From PMG-095 sp049324695 (GTDB lineage: Bacteria; Myxococcota_A; Polyangia; Polyangiales; Polyangiaceae): 64,000 nt of DNA. The position numbers and the translations under genes are program-made. The notes below the pieces were generated by a model. The model worked only from the letters and a program-made list of their open reading frames with translations, was not told the origin of the DNA and made no database searches. Of the stretch, positions 25,266-34,043 are shown piece after piece (the stretch's first letter is position 1; every line of letters starts with the position of its first letter). The stretch lies in contig JBMOMJ010000013.1 of assembly GCA_049324695.1 (NCBI GenBank), positions 62,001 to 126,000 of the forward strand. The letters run 5' to 3'.

Positions 25266-26231
25266 ATGCTGAATGAAATTGATTTGGCTAGCGTGGACTT
25301 GAACCTGCTGGTGCTGTTCGAAGCCGTGTTCGAAACGCGGCACGTCGCGAGCGCAGCCAAGCGGCTGCACGTTTCGCCGTCGGCGGTGAGCCACGGGCTC
25401 GGGCGGCTGCGCGATTTGTTCGAGGATCCGCTGTTCGTGCGCAATCCAAAAGGCGTGCTGCCGAGCGACCGAGCGCAGCAGCTGGCTCCCCGGATTCTGG
25501 AGATTCTCGGGCGCGTGCGCGGCGTACTCGGCGCCTCCGAGCGCTTCGACCCGAGTACGTCGACGCGCCGCTTCAAGTTGGGTGCGCCTGATGCAGTGCT
25601 GGCAGTGTTGTTGCCGCCGCTGCTCACCATTTTGAGCCGCGAAGCGCCGCGCATCGACCTCGCGACGCGCCACTTGCTGCCAACCAGTGCTTTTCGAGAA
25701 ATCGATGCTGGCGACATCGACATCCTGTTGGGGCCGCTCGACGATATTCCGGTGCGCTTCCATTCGCGCGTCTTGTTCGAGGAGGAATTCGTCATCGCGG
25801 CGCGCGCCAGGCATCCGTTCTTGCGAGCGCCCAGTTTGAAGAAGTACTGCGAGCTAGAGCATGTGCTGGTTTCGCTCAGCGGTGACCATCACGGCTATGT
25901 GGACGAAGTGCTCGCACGCCAGGGCAACTCTCGACGCGTCGCTCTCGCGGTTCCGAATTTCATGCTGGCTTTGGCGGCCTTGACCGACACTAATTTGGTC
26001 GCCGCGGTGCCAAGCTCGCTAGTCCGCGCGCAAGGGGCGCGTTTCAACGTGAAGGCCGTGCGAGCTCCCGTGGCGTTACGCAGCTGGCAGCTTCGCGCCG
26101 TCGCACCGAAGGCAGCGCTGGCGGATCCCGGCGTCGCCTGGTTGTTCGATGCGGTACTACGCGCCTCGAAGCAATCTCGCCACACGAATTCGAGCAGCAA
26201 AGTACCGGCTCGCAAAAACGCCAAGGCGTAG
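25266..26231 (+). CDS. LysR-family transcriptional regulator
   Basis: The 321-residue protein has the LysR helix-turn-helix (DLNLLVLFEAVFETRHVASAAKRLHVSPSAVSHGLGRLRDLFEDPLFVR) followed by a periplasmic-binding-like effector domain; this form (two-domain with LFVRNPKG) is the NodD-like subgroup. It lies 78 bases before the oxidoreductase gene on the same strand and is divergent from the DUF924 gene, so it may control either (inference). The C-terminal tail of about 15 residues is Ser/Lys-rich and unstructured. Confidence 0.9.
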   Translation: MLNEIDLASVDLNLLVLFEAVFETRHVASAAKRLHVSPSAVSHGLGRLRDLFEDPLFVRNPKGVLPSDRAQQLAPRILEILGRVRGVLGASERFDPSTSTRRFKLGAPDAVLAVLLPPLLTILSREAPRIDLATRHLLPTSAFREIDAGDIDILLGPLDDIPVRFHSRVLFEEEFVIAARARHPFLRAPSLKKYCELEHVLVSLSGDHHGYVDEVLARQGNSRRVALAVPNFMLALAALTDTNLVAAVPSSLVRAQGARFNVKAVRAPVALRSWQLRAVAPKAALADPGVAWLFDAVLRASKQSRHTNSSSKVPARKNAKA

Positions 26232-26308
26232 CGAGCGCCCGCCCACGCGAGCCAGTTGTGTCCGCGCGCATTTCACGCGATGGCTCGAGAACAAAGATGG
26301 GGAGAACC

Positions 26309-27298
26309 ATGCGCGCAGTGATTTCCAAAGAAACCGGCGGCGCCGACGTGCTCAAACTCGAGGAGCAGCCGGCGCCTGAGCCAAAAGAGCACGACCTCTT
26401 GGTCGAGGTGCACGCGACATCGGTCAATCCGGTCGACATCAAAGTCAGAAGCTCTGGCGCTGGCCGAAGCTTCCCGCTGATTCTCGGCTACGACGTGAGC
26501 GGCGTGGTCGTTGATGTGGGCGCACGCGTGCAAGGCTTCCGCCGGGGCGACGAGGTGTATGGTTGTCCGAATCTGTTTGGGAACGGCGCCAACGCGGATC
26601 TGGCGTTGCTCGACTCGCGCGCCTGCGCGAAAAAGCCTACGTCGGTCGATCACGCAACCGCCGCGAGCTTGCCGCTCGTGGGCTTGACCGCTTGGGAATC
26701 GCTGCACGATCGTGCTCGCATCCATGCCGGGCAGACCATACTCATTCACGCGGGTGCGGGTGGTGTGGGGCACATTGCGGTGCAGCTTGCGCGCCTGCAT
26801 GGCTGCCACGTGCTCACCACCGCCGGGCGCGGCGAATCCGTGGAATTCTGCCGTGAAGCGCTGCGAGCCGATGACGTCATCGACTACAACCAAACCGATT
26901 TCGTCGCACGCGTGCGAGAGATTTCGAATGGCGTCGGCCTGCCCGTGGTGTTCGACACTGTGGGAGACGACGTTTTCCAGCGCAGCATCGATTGCGTTGC
27001 TCCCTGTGGAACGCTGGTAACGATTTTGGGTTCCACTCCCGGAGATCGCAGCTCCACCTTGCTGTTCCGCAGCATCAGCGTGCACTACGAGTTCATGGGC
27101 GCGCGCGTCGCTTACGGCGTGCAGCCCGAAGAACAAGGCGGCGTGCTGCGATCGCTCGCAAAGCTGGTCGATCGTGGCCTGCTGCGCCCGCACGTGAGCC
27201 AGCGATTACCGCTCGAACGCGTCGCCGACGGACATCGTCAAGTGGAAACGGGGCACACAATCGGCAAGGTTGCCATCACAGTGCGCGAGACCCGCTGA
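26309..27298 (+). CDS. Zinc-independent quinone oxidoreductase-like MDR protein
   Basis: The 329-residue protein is a medium-chain dehydrogenase/reductase of the quinone oxidoreductase type. It has the NADPH-binding loop HAGAGGVGHIAVQLA, GYDVSGVVVDVG near the N terminus, and LTAWESLHDRARI. Structural and catalytic zinc ligands of alcohol dehydrogenases are absent, as expected. The start at 26309 has GGGAG at four bases; an upstream start at 26258 was rejected. It follows the LysR gene and precedes the DUF1428 gene. The substrate is unknown. Confidence 0.85.
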   Translation: MRAVISKETGGADVLKLEEQPAPEPKEHDLLVEVHATSVNPVDIKVRSSGAGRSFPLILGYDVSGVVVDVGARVQGFRRGDEVYGCPNLFGNGANADLALLDSRACAKKPTSVDHATAASLPLVGLTAWESLHDRARIHAGQTILIHAGAGGVGHIAVQLARLHGCHVLTTAGRGESVEFCREALRADDVIDYNQTDFVARVREISNGVGLPVVFDTVGDDVFQRSIDCVAPCGTLVTILGSTPGDRSSTLLFRSISVHYEFMGARVAYGVQPEEQGGVLRSLAKLVDRGLLRPHVSQRLPLERVADGHRQVETGHTIGKVAITVRETR

Positions 27299-27424
27299 CT
27301 AACTGGGGCAAGATGGTCGCGCGCACAGAGGCGTGGCAATTTGGTGTCTACTTCCTCCCTCGACCTCCCGCGCTGACGGCTGCTACCTTCCATCTCCGCA
27401 GCACTCTCTAGGGAGGAGTTTACG

Positions 27425-27784
27425 ATGGCCTACGTCGATGGATTCGTAGTTCCGGTTCCGAAAAACAACATCGAGAAGTACCGCGAAGTCGAGCGCAACG
27501 CGGGCGTCGTGTGGAAGGAGCACGGCGCGCTCTCTTACAAGAGCTACATCGCCGACGACGTGAAGCCCGGCGAGGTCACTTCCTTCCCTCAAAGCGTGCA
27601 GCTGAAGCCGGATGAGGTCGTCATCTTCGCGTACATCGTGTACGAGTCGCGCGCGCATCGCGACCAGGTGAATGAAAAAGTGATGGCCGATCCGCGCATC
27701 AAAAACATGATGAGCCCCGAAAGCATGCCCTTCGACGGGAAACGCATGATTTACGGTGGTTTCTCCTCTTTCGTCGAGCTCTAG
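27425..27784 (+). CDS. DUF1428 domain protein
   Basis: The 119-residue protein matches DUF1428 over its whole length: MAYVDGFVVPVPKNNIEKYRE, DDVKPGEVTSFPQSV, VVIFAYIVYESRAHRDQVNEKVMADPR and MPFDGKRMIYGGF. The family has a ferredoxin-like dimeric barrel fold and no known activity. A strong ribosome-binding site (GGGAGGAG) precedes the ATG. The gene is 126 bases after the oxidoreductase. Confidence 0.9.
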   Translation: MAYVDGFVVPVPKNNIEKYREVERNAGVVWKEHGALSYKSYIADDVKPGEVTSFPQSVQLKPDEVVIFAYIVYESRAHRDQVNEKVMADPRIKNMMSPESMPFDGKRMIYGGFSSFVEL

Positions 27785-27836
27785 GCACTGGCTCGCGCAG
27801 CGGCCGCGCGCTCGGCATTCGTGCGTGCGACTCGCC

Positions 27837-29132
27837 TCACGGTTCGCGAAAAATCGCAAACCGACGCGTGTTCGTGACATTACCGACTTGAGTGAACTCG
27901 CCACCCACGATCAGGCTTGCCTTCTGGGTGGATGGATCGACGAGGTGGGTGATAACCCAGGTACCAAAGAAGCCTTGCCCGCCGGTGCTGACATCCAGTG
28001 TTGGCAACCAGCAGTTTGGTTGAAGTGCCTCGGTTCCGTCGCATGCCAACCCGGCGTGCTCGGCATCCACCTCGAAGGTACCGGTTGCGGCATCGAGCAC
28101 GGCCAACTTGTACGCATCAGGCTCGACGAAGAGCCCGTCGTGAAAGCCGAAGTAGACGTTGCCGCCGAAGTAGTGCACCGCTTGCACGTCGCCGCCCGTG
28201 CGCGGCCCTTGCCAAACGGGGTTCCCACGATTGGAACCGCCGCCATCGAACGCCATCACCCGATTGCCGGCTCCACCGACAGCAGCAAACAGCCGATTCG
28301 AAACCGGATCGTAGTCGAGATCCATGATTGGCTCACCGCCGGCCGCGTAGCTGTTTCGAACGGAGCCGGCGAGTGACAGCGCCGCCAAGCTCGTCGTGCG
28401 CGTGCCGATTTGCGTGAAGCTGCCACCGACGTAGACGGCGCGATCGGACGCGAACAGCGCTTCCACGAAGCCACCTTGAACGGCTTGGCTGAAGGCTCTC
28501 GCATCGAGATCGCCGCTGACCGGATCGAGCGCAGCGATGCCGAAACGATTGTCCGTAGGGCTGTTGATCTGCGTGAAGTTGCCACCAACGACGAGCCTTG
28601 CCGTGGGCGGCGTGGTGCTCGGATCGGTTGCGATGGCGAGCGCGCGTACGGCCGTGTCGACTTCCGCGTCGAGCACTCCATCGACGTGCGCAGTGAAGCG
28701 CCGATTCTCGGCCCCAGTCACGAGATCGACCGCTGCCAAGCGACGCTTCAGCCCGAGGCGCGTGAACTCGCCGCCAACGAAAAGCGATACCCCATCCGTC
28801 GCCAGCGCAAAGACGGTTCCGTTGGGAGCAGCGGTGAAGGCTGACTTGAGGTTCCCATTGAAGTCGAAGGCAGCCAAATTGGTTTTGGTGACGCTGCCTT
28901 GGGACACACGGAAGTTGCCGCCGACATAAATCGTGTCGCCGTGAACCAACAGCGCACGCACGCGCGGGCTGAAGTTCGAGAAGCTCGCCAAACCCGGTTG
29001 CGGTAACTCCGGAAAAACCACGGGCGCGGCGCTCGCAATCGCGGCCTGCAACGCGAGCCCAATCACACTCGCGAACGCTGCTAGCGTCGTCCATCGCAAA
29101 CGCCAACCCAAACTCGATCGTTTCGCAGTCAC
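27837..29132 (-). CDS. Secreted beta-propeller-like protein
   Basis: The 431-residue product has a signal peptide (FASVIGLALQAAIASA) and repeats of a strand pattern with the motif VxGGxF (YVGGNFRVSQG, FVGGEFTRLG, VVGGNFTQI, YVGGSFTQIG, VGGEFTQVG) spaced about 50-60 residues. This is the delta-60/Rax2-type beta-propeller repeat. The start is placed at GTG 29132, which overlaps the stop of the upstream EGF/RCC1 gene as GTGA. Its role is probably in a surface complex with that neighbour (inference). Confidence 0.75.
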   Translation of the reverse strand: MTAKRSSLGWRLRWTTLAAFASVIGLALQAAIASAAPVVFPELPQPGLASFSNFSPRVRALLVHGDTIYVGGNFRVSQGSVTKTNLAAFDFNGNLKSAFTAAPNGTVFALATDGVSLFVGGEFTRLGLKRRLAAVDLVTGAENRRFTAHVDGVLDAEVDTAVRALAIATDPSTTPPTARLVVGGNFTQINSPTDNRFGIAALDPVSGDLDARAFSQAVQGGFVEALFASDRAVYVGGSFTQIGTRTTSLAALSLAGSVRNSYAAGGEPIMDLDYDPVSNRLFAAVGGAGNRVMAFDGGGSNRGNPVWQGPRTGGDVQAVHYFGGNVYFGFHDGLFVEPDAYKLAVLDAATGTFEVDAEHAGLACDGTEALQPNCWLPTLDVSTGGQGFFGTWVITHLVDPSTQKASLIVGGEFTQVGNVTNTRRFAIFREP

Positions 29133-31123
29133 GGCGTCACCTGCCCGTTCTGGTTGTCGCCCCAACAGCTGAGGACCCCACCGGTACTCACGGCACATGT
29201 ATGCAGGTAACCGGCCGCAACCTCCCTGAATGTGCCGCTCGGAACGCTGCTTTGCCCAGCCGAGTTGTCACCCCAACACACAATCGAACCATTGGTGCGT
29301 ACCCCACACGTGTGCCGCCCGCCCGCGCTCAACTGCGTAAAACGCCCGCTCGGCGCGCTCGCTTGCCCAAACCCGTTTGCGCCCCAGCACGCCACGTTTC
29401 CATTCGCGCGCAAGCCGCAGGCGTGATCGAGACCTGCTGCGATTTGCGTGAAGGTTCCGCTCGGCACGTTGAGCTGACGCGCTTCGTTCTCCCCCCAACA
29501 CAATCCGCTGCCGTCGAGTCGCACGCCGCACACGTGGGCGTAGCCAGCCGAGATTTGAACGAAGCTTTCTGCGGGCGCGCTGCTTTGCCCACCCGAATTC
29601 GCTCCCCAGCACTGAACCGTGAGATCCGGCCTCAAGCCGCACACGTTGTCGGCGCCCGCGCTCAGCAACATGAATGGCCCTGGAGGCGGTTGGGTCTGGC
29701 CAGCCCAACCGTCGCCCCAGCACCTCGCGGAGCGATCGGCGAGCAGGCCGCATGCGAAGTCCACGCCAGCCGTGGCTTGCAGGAAGTTGCCGGCCGGCAC
29801 TTCGATTTGGTGGCGCCAATTCGCACCCCAGCAGCGAATCGCACCATCAGTTTGACGAACACACGAATGGTAGTTGCCGGAAGCAAGCCCTAACAACGTC
29901 TTGCACTCGACGCCGCTTCCAAAGTAACCCGCATCGCAGGCACAACGAAAGCCGCCAGGTGTGTTGTTGCATTGTGCGTGCTCGTTGCAATTGTCGGCCT
30001 GGTTTGCACACTCATCGACGTCGTCGCAGTGAAAGCCGTCGCCGATGTAACCAGACTTGCAAGCGCAGGTGAATGACCCCTGCGTATTTTCGCAATTCGC
30101 GCTGACATCACAGACTGGGATTGCCGCCGCGCACTCGTCGACGTCATCGCAATGATAGCCGTCACCAGCGTACCCGGCGTTGCAAGTGCAGGTAAACCCG
30201 CCCGAAACGTTGGTACACAGCGCGTTCGCGCCGCAGCTAGCAGTATGCAGCGCGCATTCGTTGATATCCGCGCAAGCGTAACCGTTTCCGGCGTACCCTG
30301 AGTTGCAACTGCACTCGTAGCCGCCCGGGACATTGCTGCACGCGGCGTTGGGATCGCACCCATGAGCACCCGTAGTGCATTCGTCCACGTCGATACAACC
30401 GAGCTCGCCACTCCCCTGGTAGCCACTCGGACAGGCTCCGCAGCTGCGCCCGCCGGGTATATTCGTGCAGACAACGAGCGGGTCACAGCCCCCGTTTTGC
30501 ACCAGACATTCGTCCACGTCGACGCAACCAGCCTCGCCATCGCCAAGGTAGCCCAGCGGACACGGGCCGCAGCTTCTGGAGCCCGGCAAGTTGGTGCATG
30601 CCGCTAGAGCATCACAGCCGCCGTGCTGGATCTCACATTCGTCGATGTCGACACAACCCGATTCGCCGTCGCCGACATAACCGGCCGGACACTCGCCGCA
30701 GCCGCGCGAACCCGGCAAATTGGTGCACTCGACCAGCGCATCACAGCCGCCATTGTCGACAGCGCACTCGTCGATATCGGTATCGCAGCGTTCGCCCTCG
30801 TAGCCGGAGGCGCAGATGCATTGGAAGCTGCCGACATCATCGCTCTCGCAGATACCCTGGTTTTCGCACGGATTTGGTTCACATGGAGAAATCGCGCGCT
30901 CGCCGCCCGCGCCGCCCTCCACACTAGCTGTGCCTCCATCCGCTGCGCCGCTGCTGCCGCCGCCCGCATCGCCCGCACCACCGCCCGTTCCCCCGACGCC
31001 GCCGAAACCCGCGCTTCCCGCCGGTGGCGGTTTGAACAAGGTAGTCTGCTTGCGATCCCCGCACCCCCAGACCAAGGCGACAACCAGCATTGCGGTAACA
31101 GCCCACGCTTTGCTTGGCGTCAT
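29129..31123 (-). CDS. Lipoprotein with eight EGF-like domains and seven RCC1-type repeats
   Basis: The 664-residue product has a lipobox (MLVVALVWGC) and a short Gly-rich linker. Eight EGF-like modules follow (about residues 75-385); the first is CEPNPCENQGICES and the next seven open with D(I/V)(D/N)EC, the calcium-binding EGF signature. The C-terminal 270 residues hold seven repeats of about 38 residues ending CWGxNxxGQ, an RCC1/BNR-like propeller with one Cys pair per blade. Calcium-binding EGF rods on bacteria are unusual and typical of predatory deltaproteobacteria. The gene is coupled to the next one by GTGA. A role in cell contact is inference. Confidence 0.85.
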   Translation of the reverse strand: MTPSKAWAVTAMLVVALVWGCGDRKQTTLFKPPPAGSAGFGGVGGTGGGAGDAGGGSSGAADGGTASVEGGAGGERAISPCEPNPCENQGICESDDVGSFQCICASGYEGERCDTDIDECAVDNGGCDALVECTNLPGSRGCGECPAGYVGDGESGCVDIDECEIQHGGCDALAACTNLPGSRSCGPCPLGYLGDGEAGCVDVDECLVQNGGCDPLVVCTNIPGGRSCGACPSGYQGSGELGCIDVDECTTGAHGCDPNAACSNVPGGYECSCNSGYAGNGYACADINECALHTASCGANALCTNVSGGFTCTCNAGYAGDGYHCDDVDECAAAIPVCDVSANCENTQGSFTCACKSGYIGDGFHCDDVDECANQADNCNEHAQCNNTPGGFRCACDAGYFGSGVECKTLLGLASGNYHSCVRQTDGAIRCWGANWRHQIEVPAGNFLQATAGVDFACGLLADRSARCWGDGWAGQTQPPPGPFMLLSAGADNVCGLRPDLTVQCWGANSGGQSSAPAESFVQISAGYAHVCGVRLDGSGLCWGENEARQLNVPSGTFTQIAAGLDHACGLRANGNVACWGANGFGQASAPSGRFTQLSAGGRHTCGVRTNGSIVCWGDNSAGQSSVPSGTFREVAAGYLHTCAVSTGGVLSCWGDNQNGQVTP

Positions 31124-31586
31124 TACATTCTTCTGCCCCCGTGCTCGCACGCGAATGCACCACAGCAACGCGTGTACGACACGAATCACCCGAACGAATC
31201 GGGGAACTCACCATATGAAAAGCCAATGACGGCTGCAACACCGAAATCGAAAAACCACTTTCAGCGGTCACTGCATTTCGCGGTGGCAACGAGTTTCTTT
31301 TCGAAATACGAATGCAAAACAAACTCGAGAGTTGATTGCTCGAACTCGCGCTCCGCTCCCCGTTCGCGCACCGCCATGCCCGCTCGAAGCCGAAGTGATC
31401 AAGCCCACGCCAAAGCGCGACTCGCTGCACGCGCGCCAGTTTCACCTCAGCGGGGCGAAACCGCTGCGCAGAGAACCCCCAGCAGCTGATGCTTTTCCCG
31501 CCTCAAACGGGTCATCGGCGAGGCACGCTGGTTGCACCAAGCCTGCGCACCGGCTTTGCCGCCGAAGGCAGCGCCAGGAGGTCGTC
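31124..31586. other. Divergent intergenic region
   Basis: These 463 bases separate the EGF/RCC1 gene (minus) and the PfpI gene (plus). A block around 31200-31350 is richer in A and T than its surroundings and probably holds both promoters. The plus frame is open from 31332, but the AGGAGG site at 31576 shows that translation starts at 31587. No other gene is supported. Confidence 0.45.
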
Positions 31587-32150
31587 ATGGCACTAGACGG
31601 ATTCAAGGTCGCCATTTTGGTAGCGGAGGGCTTCGAACAGGCGGAGTTGGTCGAGCCGAAAAAGGCACTCGAGGAAGCCCACGCCATCACTCTCATCGTC
31701 TCGCCCGCGCAAGGCCAAGTCCAAGGCTGGAAGCATTTCGACAAAGGCGCCTTGTTCAAGGTCGATGTCCCGCTCGACACTGCCAACGCCACGGACTTCG
31801 ATGGCTTGCTCCTGCCCGGCGGCGTGGCCAACCCAGACCAGCTCCGCATGCAGCCCAAGGCGGTGAGCTTCATTCGCCACTTCCTCGAGCGCGGCAAGCC
31901 AGTAGGCGTCATTTGCCACGGCCCCTGGACGCTCATCGAAGCCGACGCCGTGCGCGGGCGCTCCCTCACCTCTTGGCCGTCCTTGAAAACAGATCTCATC
32001 AACGCCGGGGCCAACTGGCTCGATGAAGAAGTCGTCGTGGACGCAAACCTGGTATCGAGTCGCAAGCCGGCCGATCTGCCAGCTTTCAATCGCAAGCTAC
32101 TCGAAGTTTTCGAGAACGCTCGGCAGCGCGCGCATGCCGCGGCGGAATGA
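31587..32150 (+). CDS. DJ-1/PfpI-family protein (protease/deglycase-like)
   Basis: The 187-residue protein has the PfpI fold signatures: VAILVAEGFEQAELVEPKKALEEA, DFDGLLLPGGVANPDQLR and the nucleophile elbow GVICHGPWTLIEAD with Cys 110 and His 111. The Glu of the EGFEQAE segment completes the usual active site. AGGAGG lies five bases before the ATG. Members act as glyoxalase-like or protein-deglycase enzymes and in general stress; the exact activity is unknown. Confidence 0.9.
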   Translation: MALDGFKVAILVAEGFEQAELVEPKKALEEAHAITLIVSPAQGQVQGWKHFDKGALFKVDVPLDTANATDFDGLLLPGGVANPDQLRMQPKAVSFIRHFLERGKPVGVICHGPWTLIEADAVRGRSLTSWPSLKTDLINAGANWLDEEVVVDANLVSSRKPADLPAFNRKLLEVFENARQRAHAAAE

Positions 32151-32467
32151 GCGCCTCACAGAGTCGACCACTGGCGCTCGCGCGCACATCCGCTCACCCG
32201 AGCAGCCCCTCGAACGCCGCCTACCGCACATTTTCGGACGCGCGATGTCGCCGAGCTCAAAGTGATGCGCGGCGCCTCTCGCAAGTCGCAGGTTGGGACG
32301 CTCGTTTCGCGCAAGTATGCGAGAACAGCGAGCATGCTTGCGATCAGCGCATGGCGCGTTTCCTGCGTCTGAGCTTGCCGGCGCCTCAGCGGAGGGACAC
32401 GGGTCCAAAGCTTCGAAGCGCTGAAAGGCATTCCTCCCACCTGCGGGTGGAGTCGTCTCCAACATGA
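32147..32467 (+). CDS. Doubtful 106-residue frame fitting between two genes
   Basis: This frame begins with ATGA overlapping the PfpI stop and ends with ATGA overlapping the next start, so it fills the gap exactly. The product is Arg/Ser-rich without recognisable domains, and codon third positions are not strongly GC-biased, which argues against coding. If false, the gap 32151-32463 holds only the promoter or leader of the next gene. Confidence 0.25.
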   Translation: MSASQSRPLALARTSAHPSSPSNAAYRTFSDARCRRAQSDARRLSQVAGWDARFAQVCENSEHACDQRMARFLRLSLPAPQRRDTGPKLRSAERHSSHLRVESSPT

Positions 32468-33882
32468 GAAAACCTGCGCGGCTTCAACAGAGGATTAGAG
32501 AGCTCAGGATTGATGCAACTGAGCTGGTACGTCGCGGCAATCACCGTCAGGCGTTGTTCCGTTTTCTGGAGCTCGAAGCGCTCGACCCCCGCGATCCGGA
32601 TTGGCCATTGCGTGCGGCTCAGTCGCACCGCGCACTGGGCGAGAAGCTTCAGTGGGTGCGCGCCGTGGCTCGCGCGGCCGAGCTTCACGCGCACATGGGT
32701 GCACTGGAGAAAGCGATCACCGCTTGGAAGCTGATCCTGAGCGTGGAGCCGGAGCATGCGTTTGCACAGCGTCGGCTCGCTGAGCTACAAGCACCACCCA
32801 AAGACTCGCCGGCTGAAGGGCCCTGCTCTCGCGGTGCTCGCAGCGTATCGCGGGCTCCTGGCCGAACGGCGCGACCTCGCGCTTCTTTGCTCGCCGCCGG
32901 GATTCGCCCCGGAGTTGCCCGCGCCCCGCGTGAAGGCAAAAGGCTCCAGGTGAACGCGGGGGGTTCATCACCCGAGCTCGATGCCAAGCTCCCGAAGGCC
33001 TTACTCGAGCGCGGCCGACCGCTTTGCTTAGAAGCGGGGCTGGCTGTATTCCAGCAGAACGACGCACCCGATACGATGTACGCGATCACCCGCGGCAGTG
33101 TCGTGGTGATCGAAGAAGGCCCGCCGGCGCGTGAACTCTATCAACTCGGCGCTGGCGATTTTTTCGGGGAAGCTGCGGTGCTCAGCGACGACACGCGCAG
33201 CGTTACGGTGGAAACCTGCGAACGGACTGAGCTCGTGGCCATCGATCGCGCCGCGGTTCAAGCTTGGCTCGCCGAGGAACACAGTGCGCTAGTGCGTTGG
33301 CAGCGGCTGCTTTGTCAACGTCTACTCGCAGATTGGAGTCACACGAGCCTCTTGTTCGCTGGCATGTCCTCGGACGAACGCCGGCTGCTCGCCGCGCGCC
33401 TCCAATTCGTTCCGTTCAAGAAGGACCAGGTCTTGATCGAGCAAGGCACACGTTCGCGCGGAGCATTCCTATTGGCGTGTGGTCGGGCGCGCGTCGTCCA
33501 TCGCGCTCACAAGCAAGATCGCGGACTCGCAAGTCTTGGCGCAGGCGACGTATGCGGTGAGATGTCGCTGCTCAGCGACGAACTAGCAACTGCGAGTGTG
33601 GTGGGCGCAAGCGACGGATTCGCCCTGATGCTCACGGAAGAGGACTTCCGCAAGCTGTGCGAAGCCTCTCAACAGTTCTCCGCACAAGTGAGCGCGCTGT
33701 CAGCAGAGCGGCGCCGCCTGAATCGAACGTTGCTCGTTCCTCCCTCGCGGGCTCCGACACCACAGTACTGCATGATTCGGCCGCCTCCGCGCGGTTCGGG
33801 GGCTGCTGCAGCACAAGCCTTCGGTGTGCCGACGGTGCCGCGATTCTTCGGTTGGCGCAGACCTTCACCCTCAGCGCTCTAG
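32464..33882 (+). CDS. Protein with helical N terminus and two cyclic-nucleotide-binding domains
   Basis: The 472-residue protein has an N-terminal TPR-like helical region (ALFRFLELEALDPRDPDWPLRAAQ, ALEKAITAWKLILSVEPEHAFAQRRLAEL), a variable middle, and two CNMP-binding domains: the first with MYAITRGSVVVIEEG and GDFFGEAAVLSDDTRSVTV, the second with GAFLLACGRARVVH and GDVCGEMSLLSDELATASV. The phosphate-binding cassette Arg (FGEAAVLSDDTRS) is present in the first domain; the second has Thr/Ala there, so only the first is likely to bind a nucleotide. There is no output domain or DNA-binding domain, so it may work through protein contacts. Confidence 0.8.
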   Translation: MRKPARLQQRIRELRIDATELVRRGNHRQALFRFLELEALDPRDPDWPLRAAQSHRALGEKLQWVRAVARAAELHAHMGALEKAITAWKLILSVEPEHAFAQRRLAELQAPPKDSPAEGPCSRGARSVSRAPGRTARPRASLLAAGIRPGVARAPREGKRLQVNAGGSSPELDAKLPKALLERGRPLCLEAGLAVFQQNDAPDTMYAITRGSVVVIEEGPPARELYQLGAGDFFGEAAVLSDDTRSVTVETCERTELVAIDRAAVQAWLAEEHSALVRWQRLLCQRLLADWSHTSLLFAGMSSDERRLLAARLQFVPFKKDQVLIEQGTRSRGAFLLACGRARVVHRAHKQDRGLASLGAGDVCGEMSLLSDELATASVVGASDGFALMLTEEDFRKLCEASQQFSAQVSALSAERRRLNRTLLVPPSRAPTPQYCMIRPPPRGSGAAAAQAFGVPTVPRFFGWRRPSPSAL

Positions 33883-34043
33883 CGGCGCTCGCGAGGGGTG
33901 CGCGCCCTCCAGCGTGAACCACCCATGGATCGAAACCGAAGGTCCACGGAACGTGCGTTGTCTGGCCAATGTTCGTTGTGTGAGCTGCGCGAGGCACGCA
34001 TACTCACTAATGGCTGCGCGACTACTTGCCTCCGGAGGAGACG

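Noticed and set aside
31332..31586. Upstream extension of the PfpI gene
   Set aside because: AGGAGG five bases before 31587 and the family N terminus show that translation starts there.
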